DNA from: Flavipsychrobacter sp.
GTDB taxonomy: Bacteria > Bacteroidota > Bacteroidia > Chitinophagales > Chitinophagaceae
Direction of reading: 5' to 3'
DNA length: 40,587 nucleotides
Assembly: GCA_016786665.1 (NCBI GenBank)
Contig: JAEUVZ010000075.1
Span: 1-40,587, forward strand
In this document: positions 33,797 to 40,587 of the stretch, piece by piece
Position numbering within the stretch: the first letter of the stretch is position 1
Layout: each line of letters begins with the position of its first letter
The notes under the pieces: generated by a model
What the model was told of the DNA's origin: nothing
The model's database searches: none
What the model saw: the letters and a program-made list of their open reading frames with translations, nothing else
Translations under genes and position numbers: made by a program

Positions 33797-34624
33797 CTAC
33801 GGGTTTCGGGTTCCCCCTACCAAACTCGCCACCAGCCCCGCCAGCTTCGGCGCAGCCTCATTAGCAGCAGCCAATACCTCCTCGTGTGTTATTACGTTAT
33901 CATCCTCGCGGATGCCCATATCGGTAACAATGCTGGCGGCAAACACCCGCATGCCACCATGGCGGGCCACTATCACTTCCGGTACGGTGCTCATGCCTAC
34001 TACATCGCCGCCTATGGAGAGCAGCCAGCCATACTCGGCCTTGGTTTCAAAGGTGGGGCCCTGCAGGCCTACATATACGCCTTCTTTCACATCCAGCCCC
34101 TGCGCAGCGGCTATTTTCTTTGCCTCGCCAATCAATGCTTTATCATACACCTCCGTCATATCCGGGAAGCGGGGGCCGAGGCGTTCATCGTTCGCGCCAC
34201 GGAGCGGGTGCTCGGGGAATTGATTGATATGGTCGGTGATGATCATAATGTCGCCCACCTTCCATTTTACGTTCATGCAGCCCGCCGCGTTGGAGACGAC
34301 AAGGGTATCTACCCCCAGGGCTTTCATTACCCGCACGGGGAAAGTTACCTCTTCCATGCTGTATCCCTCATAATAATGGAAGCGCCCACCCATCATTACC
34401 ACGTTCGTATCGGCTATGGTACCGAAGATGAGCTTGCCCGCATGGCCTTTCACCGTGCTTACGGGGAAGTTCGGTATCTCGCCATAGGGTATCTCCAGCG
34501 ATACCGTTACCAGGTCCACCAGGCCACCCAGGCCCGAACCCAGTATGATGCCCGCCGCAGGCGCAGTGCTTATTTTGCCTTTTATGAAATCCGCCGTCTC
34601 GTGTATTTTATCGTATAAGCTCAT
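33797..34624 (-). CDS. punA: Purine nucleoside phosphorylase (trimeric PNP-II type)
   Basis: 275 residues from ATG 34624 (MSLYDKIHETADFI). The open frame extends upstream but only this start fits the family. Phosphate-binding GSGLGG (29-34), GGRFHYYEGY, GLQGPTFETKAE with the base-binding Glu193, and GMSTVPEVIVARHGGMRV are all present. The enzyme splits purine nucleosides with phosphate in salvage. The residue aligned with Asn243 of human PNP is Asp235 here (SIVTDMG), a change known in the human enzyme to allow 6-aminopurines such as adenosine. Divergent from nothing near. The porin gene follows it on the same strand. Confidence 0.94.
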   Translation of the reverse strand: MSLYDKIHETADFIKGKISTAPAAGIILGSGLGGLVDLVTVSLEIPYGEIPNFPVSTVKGHAGKLIFGTIADTNVVMMGGRFHYYEGYSMEEVTFPVRVMKALGVDTLVVSNAAGCMNVKWKVGDIMIITDHINQFPEHPLRGANDERLGPRFPDMTEVYDKALIGEAKKIAAAQGLDVKEGVYVGLQGPTFETKAEYGWLLSIGGDVVGMSTVPEVIVARHGGMRVFAASIVTDMGIREDDNVITHEEVLAAANEAAPKLAGLVASLVGGTRNP

Positions 34625-34677
34625 TGCTGTATTCCTGTTTTTTGCCGCATGCCGATACGGAACCGGCAACTGGCCGC

Positions 34678-34685
34678 CAAAGGTA
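34678..34685 (-). promoter_or_regulatory. -7 box of the purine nucleoside phosphorylase gene
   Basis: TACCTTTG on the minus strand, a perfect match to TAnnTTTG, 54 nt before the ATG at 34624. This also supports the chosen start over the longer frame, which would begin upstream of the promoter. Confidence 0.55.
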
Positions 34686-34769
34686 TATGATTTATCAAAA
34701 AGGATAACCCCACATGAACGCTCTCCTGTTTTTTGTACGGACCGGGTACATAGGTAACCGTTCCCCGAC

Positions 34770-34814
34770 AATCCTGTTTAACCAGGCCAATCAGTAAAAT
34801 TGCGGTTCAAAAAA
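34770..34814 (+). repeat. AATC-phased repeat, copy 3
   Basis: AATC at 34770, AACC at 34780, AATC at 34789 and AATT at 34798 (steps 10, 9, 9), then GGTTCA at 34804. The last part matches 25190-25215 at 24 of 26 bases. It ends two bases before the stop codon of the minus-strand gene at 34816. Confidence 0.7.
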
Positions 34815-34815
34815 G

Positions 34816-35352
34816 CTATGCCTCCACTATAAAACGGTCCTCGCCCGTTTTGTCGTCCTTAAAACTGTCGTCCATGAAATGGCGCGACTCTATAGACTGT
34901 ATCGCCGCCTTGCGCACGAGGTGCTGGCTCACCAGCGCTTTCATGTCTTTGCTCACATTGTGGATGATATCATTCTTCCGGCGGATGCTGCTGAGCATAC
35001 GGCCCATGATGAGGAAGAGGATGGCGATAACAATACAGACCGCGCTGGCGAGGAACCCGATAGCCTGCAGGTCGTCGGCTAGCTCCTGGCGGTTATCCCG
35101 GATAACCTGTTCTATCTCCATCCATACCTGGAACGGTACGGTGCCACTCATAAGCACCGCAACAGCTACCATGGTTCCCGTAAGGGCGTAGCATACTATC
35201 TCGAACACAATAAGGATACCCTTGCCCAGCAGCCTGCTGGCCGCCGGCTTGCGTAGCCGGGCCTCCAGTGGTTCGAATATTTCCAGTTGCTTATATATTG
35301 TTTCTTTCTGTTCCTTAAAATCCTGGAACAAATCGTCTTGCAGTCGTGACAT
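34816..35352 (-). CDS. Two-TM membrane protein of unknown function
   Basis: 178 residues. The N-terminus is acidic and helical (MSRLQDDLFQDFKEQKETIYKQ). Two hydrophobic helices (about 43-68, GILIVFEIVCYALTGTMVAVAVLM, and about 98-117, AIGFLASAVCIVIAILFLIM) flank a short exposed loop (VWMEIEQVIRDNRQELADDL). The C-terminal ~55 residues are charged (SSIRRKNDIIHNVSKDMKALV) and probably cytoplasmic, with coiled-coil character at both ends. No family recognised. It is divergent from the HipA-like gene, with a 159-bp gap between the starts that contains GGTGT-AAA-ACACC and other small inverted repeats. Confidence 0.75.
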   Translation of the reverse strand: MSRLQDDLFQDFKEQKETIYKQLEIFEPLEARLRKPAASRLLGKGILIVFEIVCYALTGTMVAVAVLMSGTVPFQVWMEIEQVIRDNRQELADDLQAIGFLASAVCIVIAILFLIMGRMLSSIRRKNDIIHNVSKDMKALVSQHLVRKAAIQSIESRHFMDDSFKDDKTGEDRFIVEA

Positions 35353-35494
35353 AGTCTCGGTTTAGAAGACAAATGTAAGAGCCGGAACAGGAAATTAAAA
35401 TGGGAAACCCAAAAAAACGGTCCGCCGGAGGTGTAAAACACCCCTATGCCGGGTGCGGAGGGCCAGCCGGGCTGTGGCGGGAAAATATAAGGCT

Positions 35495-35502
35495 TATCTT
35501 TA
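35495..35502 (+). promoter_or_regulatory. -7 box close to the HipA-like start codon
   Basis: TATCTTTA matches TAnnTTTG except the last base. It begins 17 nt before ATG 35512, so the predicted leader is only about 5 nt. No -33 TTTG was found. Confidence 0.4.
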
Positions 35503-35511
35503 CCCTTACCA

Positions 35512-36297
35512 ATGCAGCCACTACGCACCGTAAATGTTACCCGATACATCACGCCCCTTCGGGAAGGAGGCTCGCTGCCCGCTATTGCCGAGGCGGACGA
35601 TGGATTCACCTATGTATTGAAATTCCGCGGGGCGGGGCAGGGGCTGAAAGCGCTGATAGCCGAACTGGTAGGCGGAGAAACCGCACGGGCACTGGGGATA
35701 AAAATGCCGGAACTGGTATTCGCCTACCTGGACGAAGCCTTCGGGCGAACCGAGCCGGACGAGGAGATACAAGACCTGCTGAAAGCCAGCGTAGGGCAAA
35801 ACCTCGCCCTGCACTACCTGCAGGGGGCCATTACTTACGACCCCGTTGTAACAAAACCTGATGCGTTGCTCGCATCGCAGATAGTATGGCTCGACTGCCT
35901 GCTCACCAATGTAGACCGTACCGCCCGCAACACCAATATGCTCATGTGGCGAAACGAACTATGGCTGATAGACCACGGCGCCTCCCTCTACTTTCACCAC
36001 TCGTGGACCAACTGGGAAGCGGCGGCGGTGAAACCCTTCGTGCAGGTGAAAGACCATGTGCTACTCCCCTATGCCACCGAGCTGGAAAAAGTGAACGAAC
36101 AATACTCCGCTATACTCACCCCTGGAAAGATAAGGGAAATAACCGCGCTCATACCCGGGGATTGGCTCACCGCCAGCCAACCCGGCGAAAGCGAGGAGGC
36201 CATACGGAATGTCTACACGCAATTCCTGGTGAACAGGGTTGCGTCATCCTCCACCTTTGTAAACGAAGCGCTGCATGCAAGAGCAACAATTATTTGA
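35512..36297 (+). CDS. HipA-like kinase (HipA_2 type)
   Basis: 261 residues, much shorter than E. coli HipA (about 440). The kinase parts are visible: YVLKF with the ATP-binding Lys37, AELV with Glu51, the catalytic loop NVDRTARNTN (133-142; Asp135, Asn140) and the metal Asp in LWLIDHG (Asp154). The N-terminal HipA subdomain is missing, as in the HipA_2 group. HipA kinases phosphorylate protein targets such as glutamyl-tRNA synthetase and can arrest growth. No HTH antitoxin (HipB) is adjacent. Instead the gene overlaps a DUF3037 gene by 23 bp. Target unknown. Confidence 0.85.
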   Translation: MQPLRTVNVTRYITPLREGGSLPAIAEADDGFTYVLKFRGAGQGLKALIAELVGGETARALGIKMPELVFAYLDEAFGRTEPDEEIQDLLKASVGQNLALHYLQGAITYDPVVTKPDALLASQIVWLDCLLTNVDRTARNTNMLMWRNELWLIDHGASLYFHHSWTNWEAAAVKPFVQVKDHVLLPYATELEKVNEQYSAILTPGKIREITALIPGDWLTASQPGESEEAIRNVYTQFLVNRVASSSTFVNEALHARATII

Positions 36298-36658
36298 GTA
36301 TGCGGTGCTGCGCGTAGTGCCCCGTGTGGAGCGGGAGGAATTCCTGAATGTGGGGGTAGTACTCTATTGCCGTAAACTCAATTTCCTGCAATGTCTATAC
36401 GAAGTAGATGTTGCCAAACTGCAGGCGTTCTATGACAAAATTGACATCGCCCAATTACAACAATACCTTTCGGCCTTCCGGATGATAGCCGAAGCCCACC
36501 CCGACGGTGGCCCTATATCCAAACTCGACACCGCTTCCCGGTTCCGCTGGCTCACGGCTACCCGCAGCACCGTTATCCAGACCTCCAAAGTACATCCCGC
36601 CTTCTGCACCAATCCGGAGGAAGCTTTGAAGAAGCTGTTTGCGGAGTATGTTTTGTAG
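36275..36658 (+). CDS. DUF3037 domain protein
   Basis: 127 residues from ATG 36275, overlapping the last 23 bp of the HipA-like gene in another frame. The N-terminal pattern FEYAVLRVVPRVEREEFLNVGVVLYC is the DUF3037 signature. The remainder is helical (IDIAQLQQYLSAFRMIAEAHPDGGP), with a late RFRWLTATRSTVIQTSKVHPAFC segment. Function unknown. Linkage to a HipA_2-type kinase is a recurring arrangement, and the tight overlap suggests the two products are made in fixed ratio and may bind each other. It could be the regulator of the kinase, but this is inference. Confidence 0.88.
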   Translation: MQEQQLFEYAVLRVVPRVEREEFLNVGVVLYCRKLNFLQCLYEVDVAKLQAFYDKIDIAQLQQYLSAFRMIAEAHPDGGPISKLDTASRFRWLTATRSTVIQTSKVHPAFCTNPEEALKKLFAEYVL

Positions 36659-36798
36659 CCCCCGGGCGCAAATCCCCGGGATAAATGCGGGAAACAGAAC
36701 AGCCACCCAGCAGTTTCTACAAAAAAAGATAGCCCCTTTAGGGGTTTGGGGCAATTTTCCCGACCTTTGCACCCTCAAAAGGTAAAAAACTAATATTT

Positions 36799-36892
36799 AC
36801 CGCAGAGTTCGCTAAGAACCGCAAAGAAAACGCAGAGACACGAACCTTTGCGAATCTTCGCGCCTCCTTTGCGCCCTTTGCGTTTAAAAGAC
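36799..36892. repeat. Facing arrays of CGCAAAG-type heptamers
   Basis: The left half carries CGCAGAG, CGCTAAG, CGCAAAG and CGCAGAG about every 9-11 nt on the plus strand. The right half carries CGCAAAG, CGCGAAG, CGCAAAG and CGCAAAG on the minus strand. Together they make an imperfect long inverted repeat between the DUF3037 gene and prfC. This 280-bp gap holds no gene. Confidence 0.6.
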
Positions 36893-36938
36893 AGATAGTA
36901 CGGTCTATGTACTTATACTATCTACTCTCTACTGAAAA

Positions 36939-38531
36939 ATGTACGAACAACAAATAGCCAGTCGAAAGACCTTCGCCATCATATCGCACCCCGATGCCGG
37001 TAAAACTACCCTTACGGAAAAGCTCCTCCTTTTTGGTGGCGCCATACAGGTAGCCGGTGCCGTAAAGAGCAACAAGATAAAAAAGCACGCTACTTCCGAC
37101 TTTATGGAAATAGAGCGCCAGAGGGGTATCTCCGTAGCTACCTCAGTAATGAGCTTCGAGTACCGCGATACCCTCATTAACCTCCTTGATACACCCGGCC
37201 ACAAAGACTTCGCCGAAGATACCTACCGCACCCTAACCGCCGTAGACAGCGTGATACTGGTGATAGACGCCGTGAACGGGGTGGAAGAGCAGACCCGCAA
37301 ACTGGTAGAGGTGTGCCGCATGCGTAAGGCTCCGATGATCGTCTTTGTGAACAAGCTTGACCGGGATGGTAAGTACCCTTTCGACCTGGTAGATGAAATA
37401 GAAAAAGAACTGAAGATAAACCTGCACCCACTATCCTGGCCTATTAATATGGGTAAGGAATTTAAAGGGGTGTACAACCTATTTGATAAATCGCTGAACC
37501 TATTTACCGCCCGTGAAAAGGCAAATGACGAAAACACCGTTCCGATACCGGACATAAACGATAAACTGCTGGATGAGAAAGTAGGGGAGCGTGATGCGAA
37601 CCAACTGCGCGAAGATGTGGAACTACTGGAGGGCGTGTACGGGGAGCTGGATAAAGAAGCCTACCTGAAAGGCGATGTATGCCCGGTGTTCTTCGGTTCT
37701 GCGGTGAACAACTTCGGGGTGAAGGAACTGCTTGATACGTTCGTGCAGGTAGCGCCATCGCCGCTGGGCCGCGCTACCGACAAACGCTTTGTAGAACCCA
37801 ACGAAAATAAATTCACCGGCTTCATCTTTAAGATACACGCCAACCTGGACCCCCGCCACCGCGACCGTATCGCGTTCCTGCGGGTATGCTCCGGTAAGTT
37901 CAGCCGCAATACCTACTTTAAGCACACCCGCCTGGAAAAAGACGTGCGCTTTTCCAATCCCTACTCCTTCCTCGCCCGGGAGAAGGAGGTGATAGACGAT
38001 GCCTACCCCGGCGACGTGGTCGGCCTCTTTGATACCGGCAACTTCAAAATAGGAGATACCCTCACCGAGGGCGAGATGATGCAATTCACCGGCATACCCA
38101 CCTTCTCCCCCGAGATATTCAAGGAACTCGTGAATAAGGACCCGATGAAGACCAAGCAACTGGAAAAAGGCATCCGCCAGCTCACAGACGAGGGCGTGGC
38201 GCAGCTCTTTACCCAGCATGGCGGCAACCGGAAAATAATAGGCTGCGTGGGCGAGCTCCAGTTTGAGGTGATACAATACCGCCTGCTACAGGAGTACGGC
38301 GCTGCGTGTAACTTCGTGCCCCTGGCCTTCTACAAAGCCTGCTGGATAACCGGACCCAAAGAAGCGGTGGACAACTTCGTCCGCTTTAAGCAGAGCAATG
38401 TGATGGAAGACAAAGACGGCAACCTTGTCTACCTCGCCCAATCGGAATGGTTCCTCAACACCGAGCGTACCAACAACCCGGATATTGAGTTCCACTTTAC
38501 CAGTGAGTTTAAGACGAAGATGACAAGTTAG
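36939..38531 (+). CDS. prfC: Peptide chain release factor 3
   Basis: 530 residues. GTPase that recycles RF1/RF2 from the ribosome after termination. The P-loop SHPDAGKT is at 16-23, followed by [20 protein letters not shown] and [13 protein letters not shown], which separates RF3 from EF-G. Domain 2 ([17 protein letters not shown]) and the RF3 C-terminal domain ([18 protein letters not shown]) are complete. Length is standard. Upstream lies a 280-bp gap with the CGCAAAG arrays. No clear terminator was seen after the stop. Confidence 0.97.
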   Translation: MYEQQIASRKTFAIISHPDAGKTTLTEKLLLFGGAIQVAGAVKSNKIKKHATSDFMEIERQRGISVATSVMSFEYRDTLINLLDTPGHKDFAEDTYRTLTAVDSVILVIDAVNGVEEQTRKLVEVCRMRKAPMIVFVNKLDRDGKYPFDLVDEIEKELKINLHPLSWPINMGKEFKGVYNLFDKSLNLFTAREKANDENTVPIPDINDKLLDEKVGERDANQLREDVELLEGVYGELDKEAYLKGDVCPVFFGSAVNNFGVKELLDTFVQVAPSPLGRATDKRFVEPNENKFTGFIFKIHANLDPRHRDRIAFLRVCSGKFSRNTYFKHTRLEKDVRFSNPYSFLAREKEVIDDAYPGDVVGLFDTGNFKIGDTLTEGEMMQFTGIPTFSPEIFKELVNKDPMKTKQLEKGIRQLTDEGVAQLFTQHGGNRKIIGCVGELQFEVIQYRLLQEYGAACNFVPLAFYKACWITGPKEAVDNFVRFKQSNVMEDKDGNLVYLAQSEWFLNTERTNNPDIEFHFTSEFKTKMTS

Positions 38532-38544
38532 GGCAGGTCTGCGG

Positions 38545-38570
38545 GATTAGGCTGATTCGCCTGATGGACC
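38545..38570 (-). repeat. AATC-phased repeat, copy 4 (minus strand)
   Basis: On the minus strand AATC words begin 9 nt apart (plus-strand GATT at 38545 and 38554, GATG at 38563). The block matches 39796-39821 at 22 of 26 bases. The GGTTCA end is degenerate. Confidence 0.5.
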
Positions 38571-38665
38571 GGGGCGGGTACATGTTGCTGTCACCGGAGC
38601 GGAGCAGAACTTAGCGCAGCTATCTCACCAGCGATAAGGGAGGCGGAATTAATGACTCTATCCCC

Positions 38666-39700
38666 TTAGGGTTCAAAACGCACAAAACCCTTACCATCAT
38701 ACCGGTACACCCCCGATCCGTCCGTGCCCAGCCACAGGCCGCCTTTTCTATCCTGGTAGAGCGAAACGACCTTTGCCGGTACCTTACCATCCAGCACCGG
38801 GTATTGGGTAAGCCCCCTGCCATCATACTTCCATATGCCCCCCATGTACGTCTGCAGCCATAGATTGCCCGCCGCGTCTTCAGCGGCCGACTGAAAGTAG
38901 AGCCGGTCGCCACCCAGCGCGTCGTCAGAGAAATCGAAGCCCGGCTTCCGGGTGTAGTGTACGTAGCCGGGGCCCTGCTCTGCCGCGCCCGGCAGCAACT
39001 GATAGCGATACTTAGAATTGCATAGCCAAAAGAGGCCGTTCCGGTCTTCGAGTATAGAGCGGATGCCGAACGAGCCACCGTTCGGTACATCTGTCAGGTG
39101 AGGCTCATACAGGTTGGTAATGGTTTTGCCATCGTAGCGGTAGGCACCCATAGCCCCCGTGCCAAACCACATGTGCCCTTTGCGATCGCGGTACACGTAG
39201 TACACATCATACGGGTCTATAGGGGTTCCGGGGAACCGCCGGTAATAGTCGTCCTCGCGCTCGCTTTTGGGGAACTTGAGCGCATGCAGCACTTTGCCAT
39301 CGTAGCGCAGCGCGCCATGCTCGCTTTTCAGCCACACATCGCCCGGTTGCAGCTTCCAGCTATTATCCGGCTGCGGGGTGAGCCTGGTGAGCCGCTTCCC
39401 GTCGTACTTACTGACGCCCTCCAGCGTATTAATGTAGATATTGCCCTGTCCGTCTTCGGTTATCTCCCGCACCCGGCCGCCGGCCCAGCCCTGCCGGGCA
39501 GTGAGCCGCGTGAGCGCCTTATTGTGGTAGTGGTACACACCCGCACCGTCGGCGCCAAACCAGTAGCCACCCTTGCTGTCGTGGTACACGATCCAGGTTT
39601 TCTTGTCCAGTTGCGCGACGGGCTCGCCCAACGCAGTGGTCTGCGCGTTGCACGACCCCACGGTAAACGCAGAGAGCAGCACAACCATCAATAGTTTCAT
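38666..39700 (-). CDS. Secreted two-component-regulator-propeller repeat protein, probable lipoprotein
   Basis: 344 residues. The N-terminus MKLLMVVLLSAFTVGSC has a hydrophobic segment ending in VGSC, an acceptable lipobox, so it is probably lipid-anchored. The body contains at least six reg_prop-type blades with D-x-x-G-x-(I/L/M)-W-(F/L)-G-T and GVYRYDGK cores (for example GYWFGADGAGVYHYHNK, GHMWFGTGAMGAYRYDG, GGLWLGTDGSGVYRYDGK). These would form a beta-propeller. The same repeats are the sensor part of Bacteroidota hybrid two-component proteins, but here there is no membrane helix, kinase or regulator domain. Function unknown. A free-standing ligand-binding role is plausible. Confidence 0.85.
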   Translation of the reverse strand: MKLLMVVLLSAFTVGSCNAQTTALGEPVAQLDKKTWIVYHDSKGGYWFGADGAGVYHYHNKALTRLTARQGWAGGRVREITEDGQGNIYINTLEGVSKYDGKRLTRLTPQPDNSWKLQPGDVWLKSEHGALRYDGKVLHALKFPKSEREDDYYRRFPGTPIDPYDVYYVYRDRKGHMWFGTGAMGAYRYDGKTITNLYEPHLTDVPNGGSFGIRSILEDRNGLFWLCNSKYRYQLLPGAAEQGPGYVHYTRKPGFDFSDDALGGDRLYFQSAAEDAAGNLWLQTYMGGIWKYDGRGLTQYPVLDGKVPAKVVSLYQDRKGGLWLGTDGSGVYRYDGKGFVRFEP

Positions 39701-39795
39701 AAGCGGAGATTACCCTATTAAATTACACACACTTTCCCGAGGCCCGGCTGTATTGGCAGTAATTTAACGTTTGGTGCCGGCGGCCTGCCGGCAGG

Positions 39796-39821
39796 GATCA
39801 GGCTGATTCGCCTGGTTAACC
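39796..39821 (-). repeat. AATC-phased repeat, copy 5 (minus strand)
   Basis: On the minus strand it reads GGTTAACC, then AATC (plus GATT 39805) and GATC (39796), 9 nt apart. Related to copy 4 (22 of 26 bases) and, in the AACCAGGC-AATCAG part, to copy 3. Confidence 0.5.
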
Positions 39822-39897
39822 AAGGACGCTTTGCCAACGATGTTACCCGGGACATTCCTCAAAGGTTCAGGGCTGCCGGCTATGATACCCATTAGGT

Positions 39898-40587
39898 TTA
39901 TTTTGACCGGCCCTTGCTGTTCCCGCGGTCTTTATCATGGAATGGGTTGGGGCTGGTAACGCCGCGTGAACGCTCCACCACATCAAACTTCACTTGTATA
40001 TTGTCGAAGTCGTTCCACCGGGCGGCCGTTAGTAACTCGTCTTCATCGGCGGGCCTGTTTTCGTGGTCGAGCCGCCAGGATATGGTTGCATTGGCATTAT
40101 AGCGGGGCAATACCTTGTTCTCAAAATCATAATAGCTCATGATGGACTCCCGGAGGCCTTTCACGTTTACTTCCCTGGGTACCTCTATCGTGTCCAGCCT
40201 TTTGAGTAGTGCAGACCTCAGCACCAGTTTTACGTACGGTTTGCCCGCCACGTTGTAGAGGCGGCTGTTGGGGATGGGAGAGGCGGCGCCGGGAACTGTT
40301 GGCGACTGGCCGGAACCGGTGTCGCCCGGCTGCGCGGTTGGGGTTGTTCCGGCGTTGGGGGTCGTGGAAGTGTTGGTGTCCGCCGGTTGCGCGGCCTGTG
40401 CTGTTTGCGGCTCGGGTACTTTCTCCTGATCCACGTGTTTCAGCGCCAGTATGAGGAACACGAAAAACAATACAGCTATAAATCCCGCAAAGTAGAGTTG
40501 GTTCTGTTTTTTCCTGGCCTGGTTGGCCAGTTGCGTGTTGACGATAGTAAATACCTGGTCCTGGCTGAGCCGGTCGGTATCCAGGTG
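39898..40587 (-). CDS. Single-pass membrane protein, N-terminus cut by window edge
   Basis: The reverse-strand frame is open from the window edge to the stop at 39898, giving 229 visible residues. An internal TTG at 40470 is not the start, because the frame continues upstream with HLDTDRLSQDQVFTIVN and a basic RKKQNQ before the membrane helix (about residues 31-51 of the visible part). A Pro/Thr/Ala-rich linker follows (about 58-105). After it comes a folded part with YVKLVLRSALLKRLDTIEVPREVNVKGLRESIMSYYDFENKV and a basic end (NPFHDKDRGNSKGRSK). The N-terminal ~30 residues should be cytoplasmic. No family recognised. Confidence 0.65.
   Translation of the reverse strand, partial: HLDTDRLSQDQVFTIVNTQLANQARKKQNQLYFAGFIAVLFFVFLILALKHVDQEKVPEPQTAQAAQPADTNTSTTPNAGTTPTAQPGDTGSGQSPTVPGAASPIPNSRLYNVAGKPYVKLVLRSALLKRLDTIEVPREVNVKGLRESIMSYYDFENKVLPRYNANATISWRLDHENRPADEDELLTAARWNDFDNIQVKFDVVERSRGVTSPNPFHDKDRGNSKGRSK

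Overview
The window comes from a chromosome of a Bacteroidota bacterium, most likely of the Chitinophagales/Chitinophagaceae. The evidence is the run of Bacteroidota-type families (TonB-dependent receptor with a carboxypeptidase-D-like N-domain, Porin_10-type porin, HU-CCDC81/SPOR membrane protein, reg_prop propeller protein, POT transporters), promoter -7 boxes of the TAnnTTTG type, few clear Shine-Dalgarno sites, and overlapping TAATG stop/start pairs. No tRNA, rRNA, CRISPR array, transposase or phage gene was seen. Most of the DNA is mid-to-high GC and densely coding. Two genes (a DUF433 protein at 663 and a DUF4268 protein at 23585) are visibly AT-richer than their neighbours.

Layout. 1-1570: a gene-poor accessory stretch with a truncated small membrane/secreted protein, a DUF433 gene flanked by 37-bp direct repeats, and a cluster of short palindromic repeats. 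1571-4667: UPF0173 metallo-hydrolase, parA-parB, and a YkgJ-type Cys-cluster protein. 4780-12896 (minus): an envelope block, with a TonB-dependent receptor, a 1017-residue TPR protein and a plugless outer-membrane barrel forming one operon, followed by a membrane protein joining HU-like domains to a SPOR domain. 13084-16910: NAD(P)HX repair enzyme, a secreted LolA-like protein, a small membrane protein and purD. 17028-22227: three tandem POT peptide transporters, each followed by its own hairpin terminator. 22450-24935: a secreted YKSDA-repeat protein, ispD, DUF4268 and a secreted unknown. 25237-31600: dnaG-ruvX, def, an ECF sigma/anti-sigma pair and lepA. 31691-34624 (minus): putative porin and purine nucleoside phosphorylase. 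34816-38531: a two-TM protein, a HipA-like kinase with its DUF3037 partner, and prfC. 38666-40587 (minus): a propeller-repeat secreted protein and a truncated single-pass membrane protein.

How the parts work together. Much of the window is housekeeping: chromosome segregation, replication priming, Holliday-junction resolution, isoprenoid and purine synthesis, N-terminal deformylation, and translation GTPases. The rest is envelope and nutrient uptake: receptor, porin, barrel and three peptide symporters. No complete, clearly new defence or biosynthetic system is visible. The most interesting material is (i) small dispersed repeats in the intergenic DNA, one family with compensatory stem changes and another with AATC words phased every 9 nt, (ii) the receptor-TPR-barrel operon, (iii) the HipA-like/DUF3037 pair, (iv) the triple transporter array in which one paralog has lost a conserved arginine, and (v) promoter -7 boxes so close to the dnaG and NAD(P)HX-repair start codons that leaderless transcripts are predicted.
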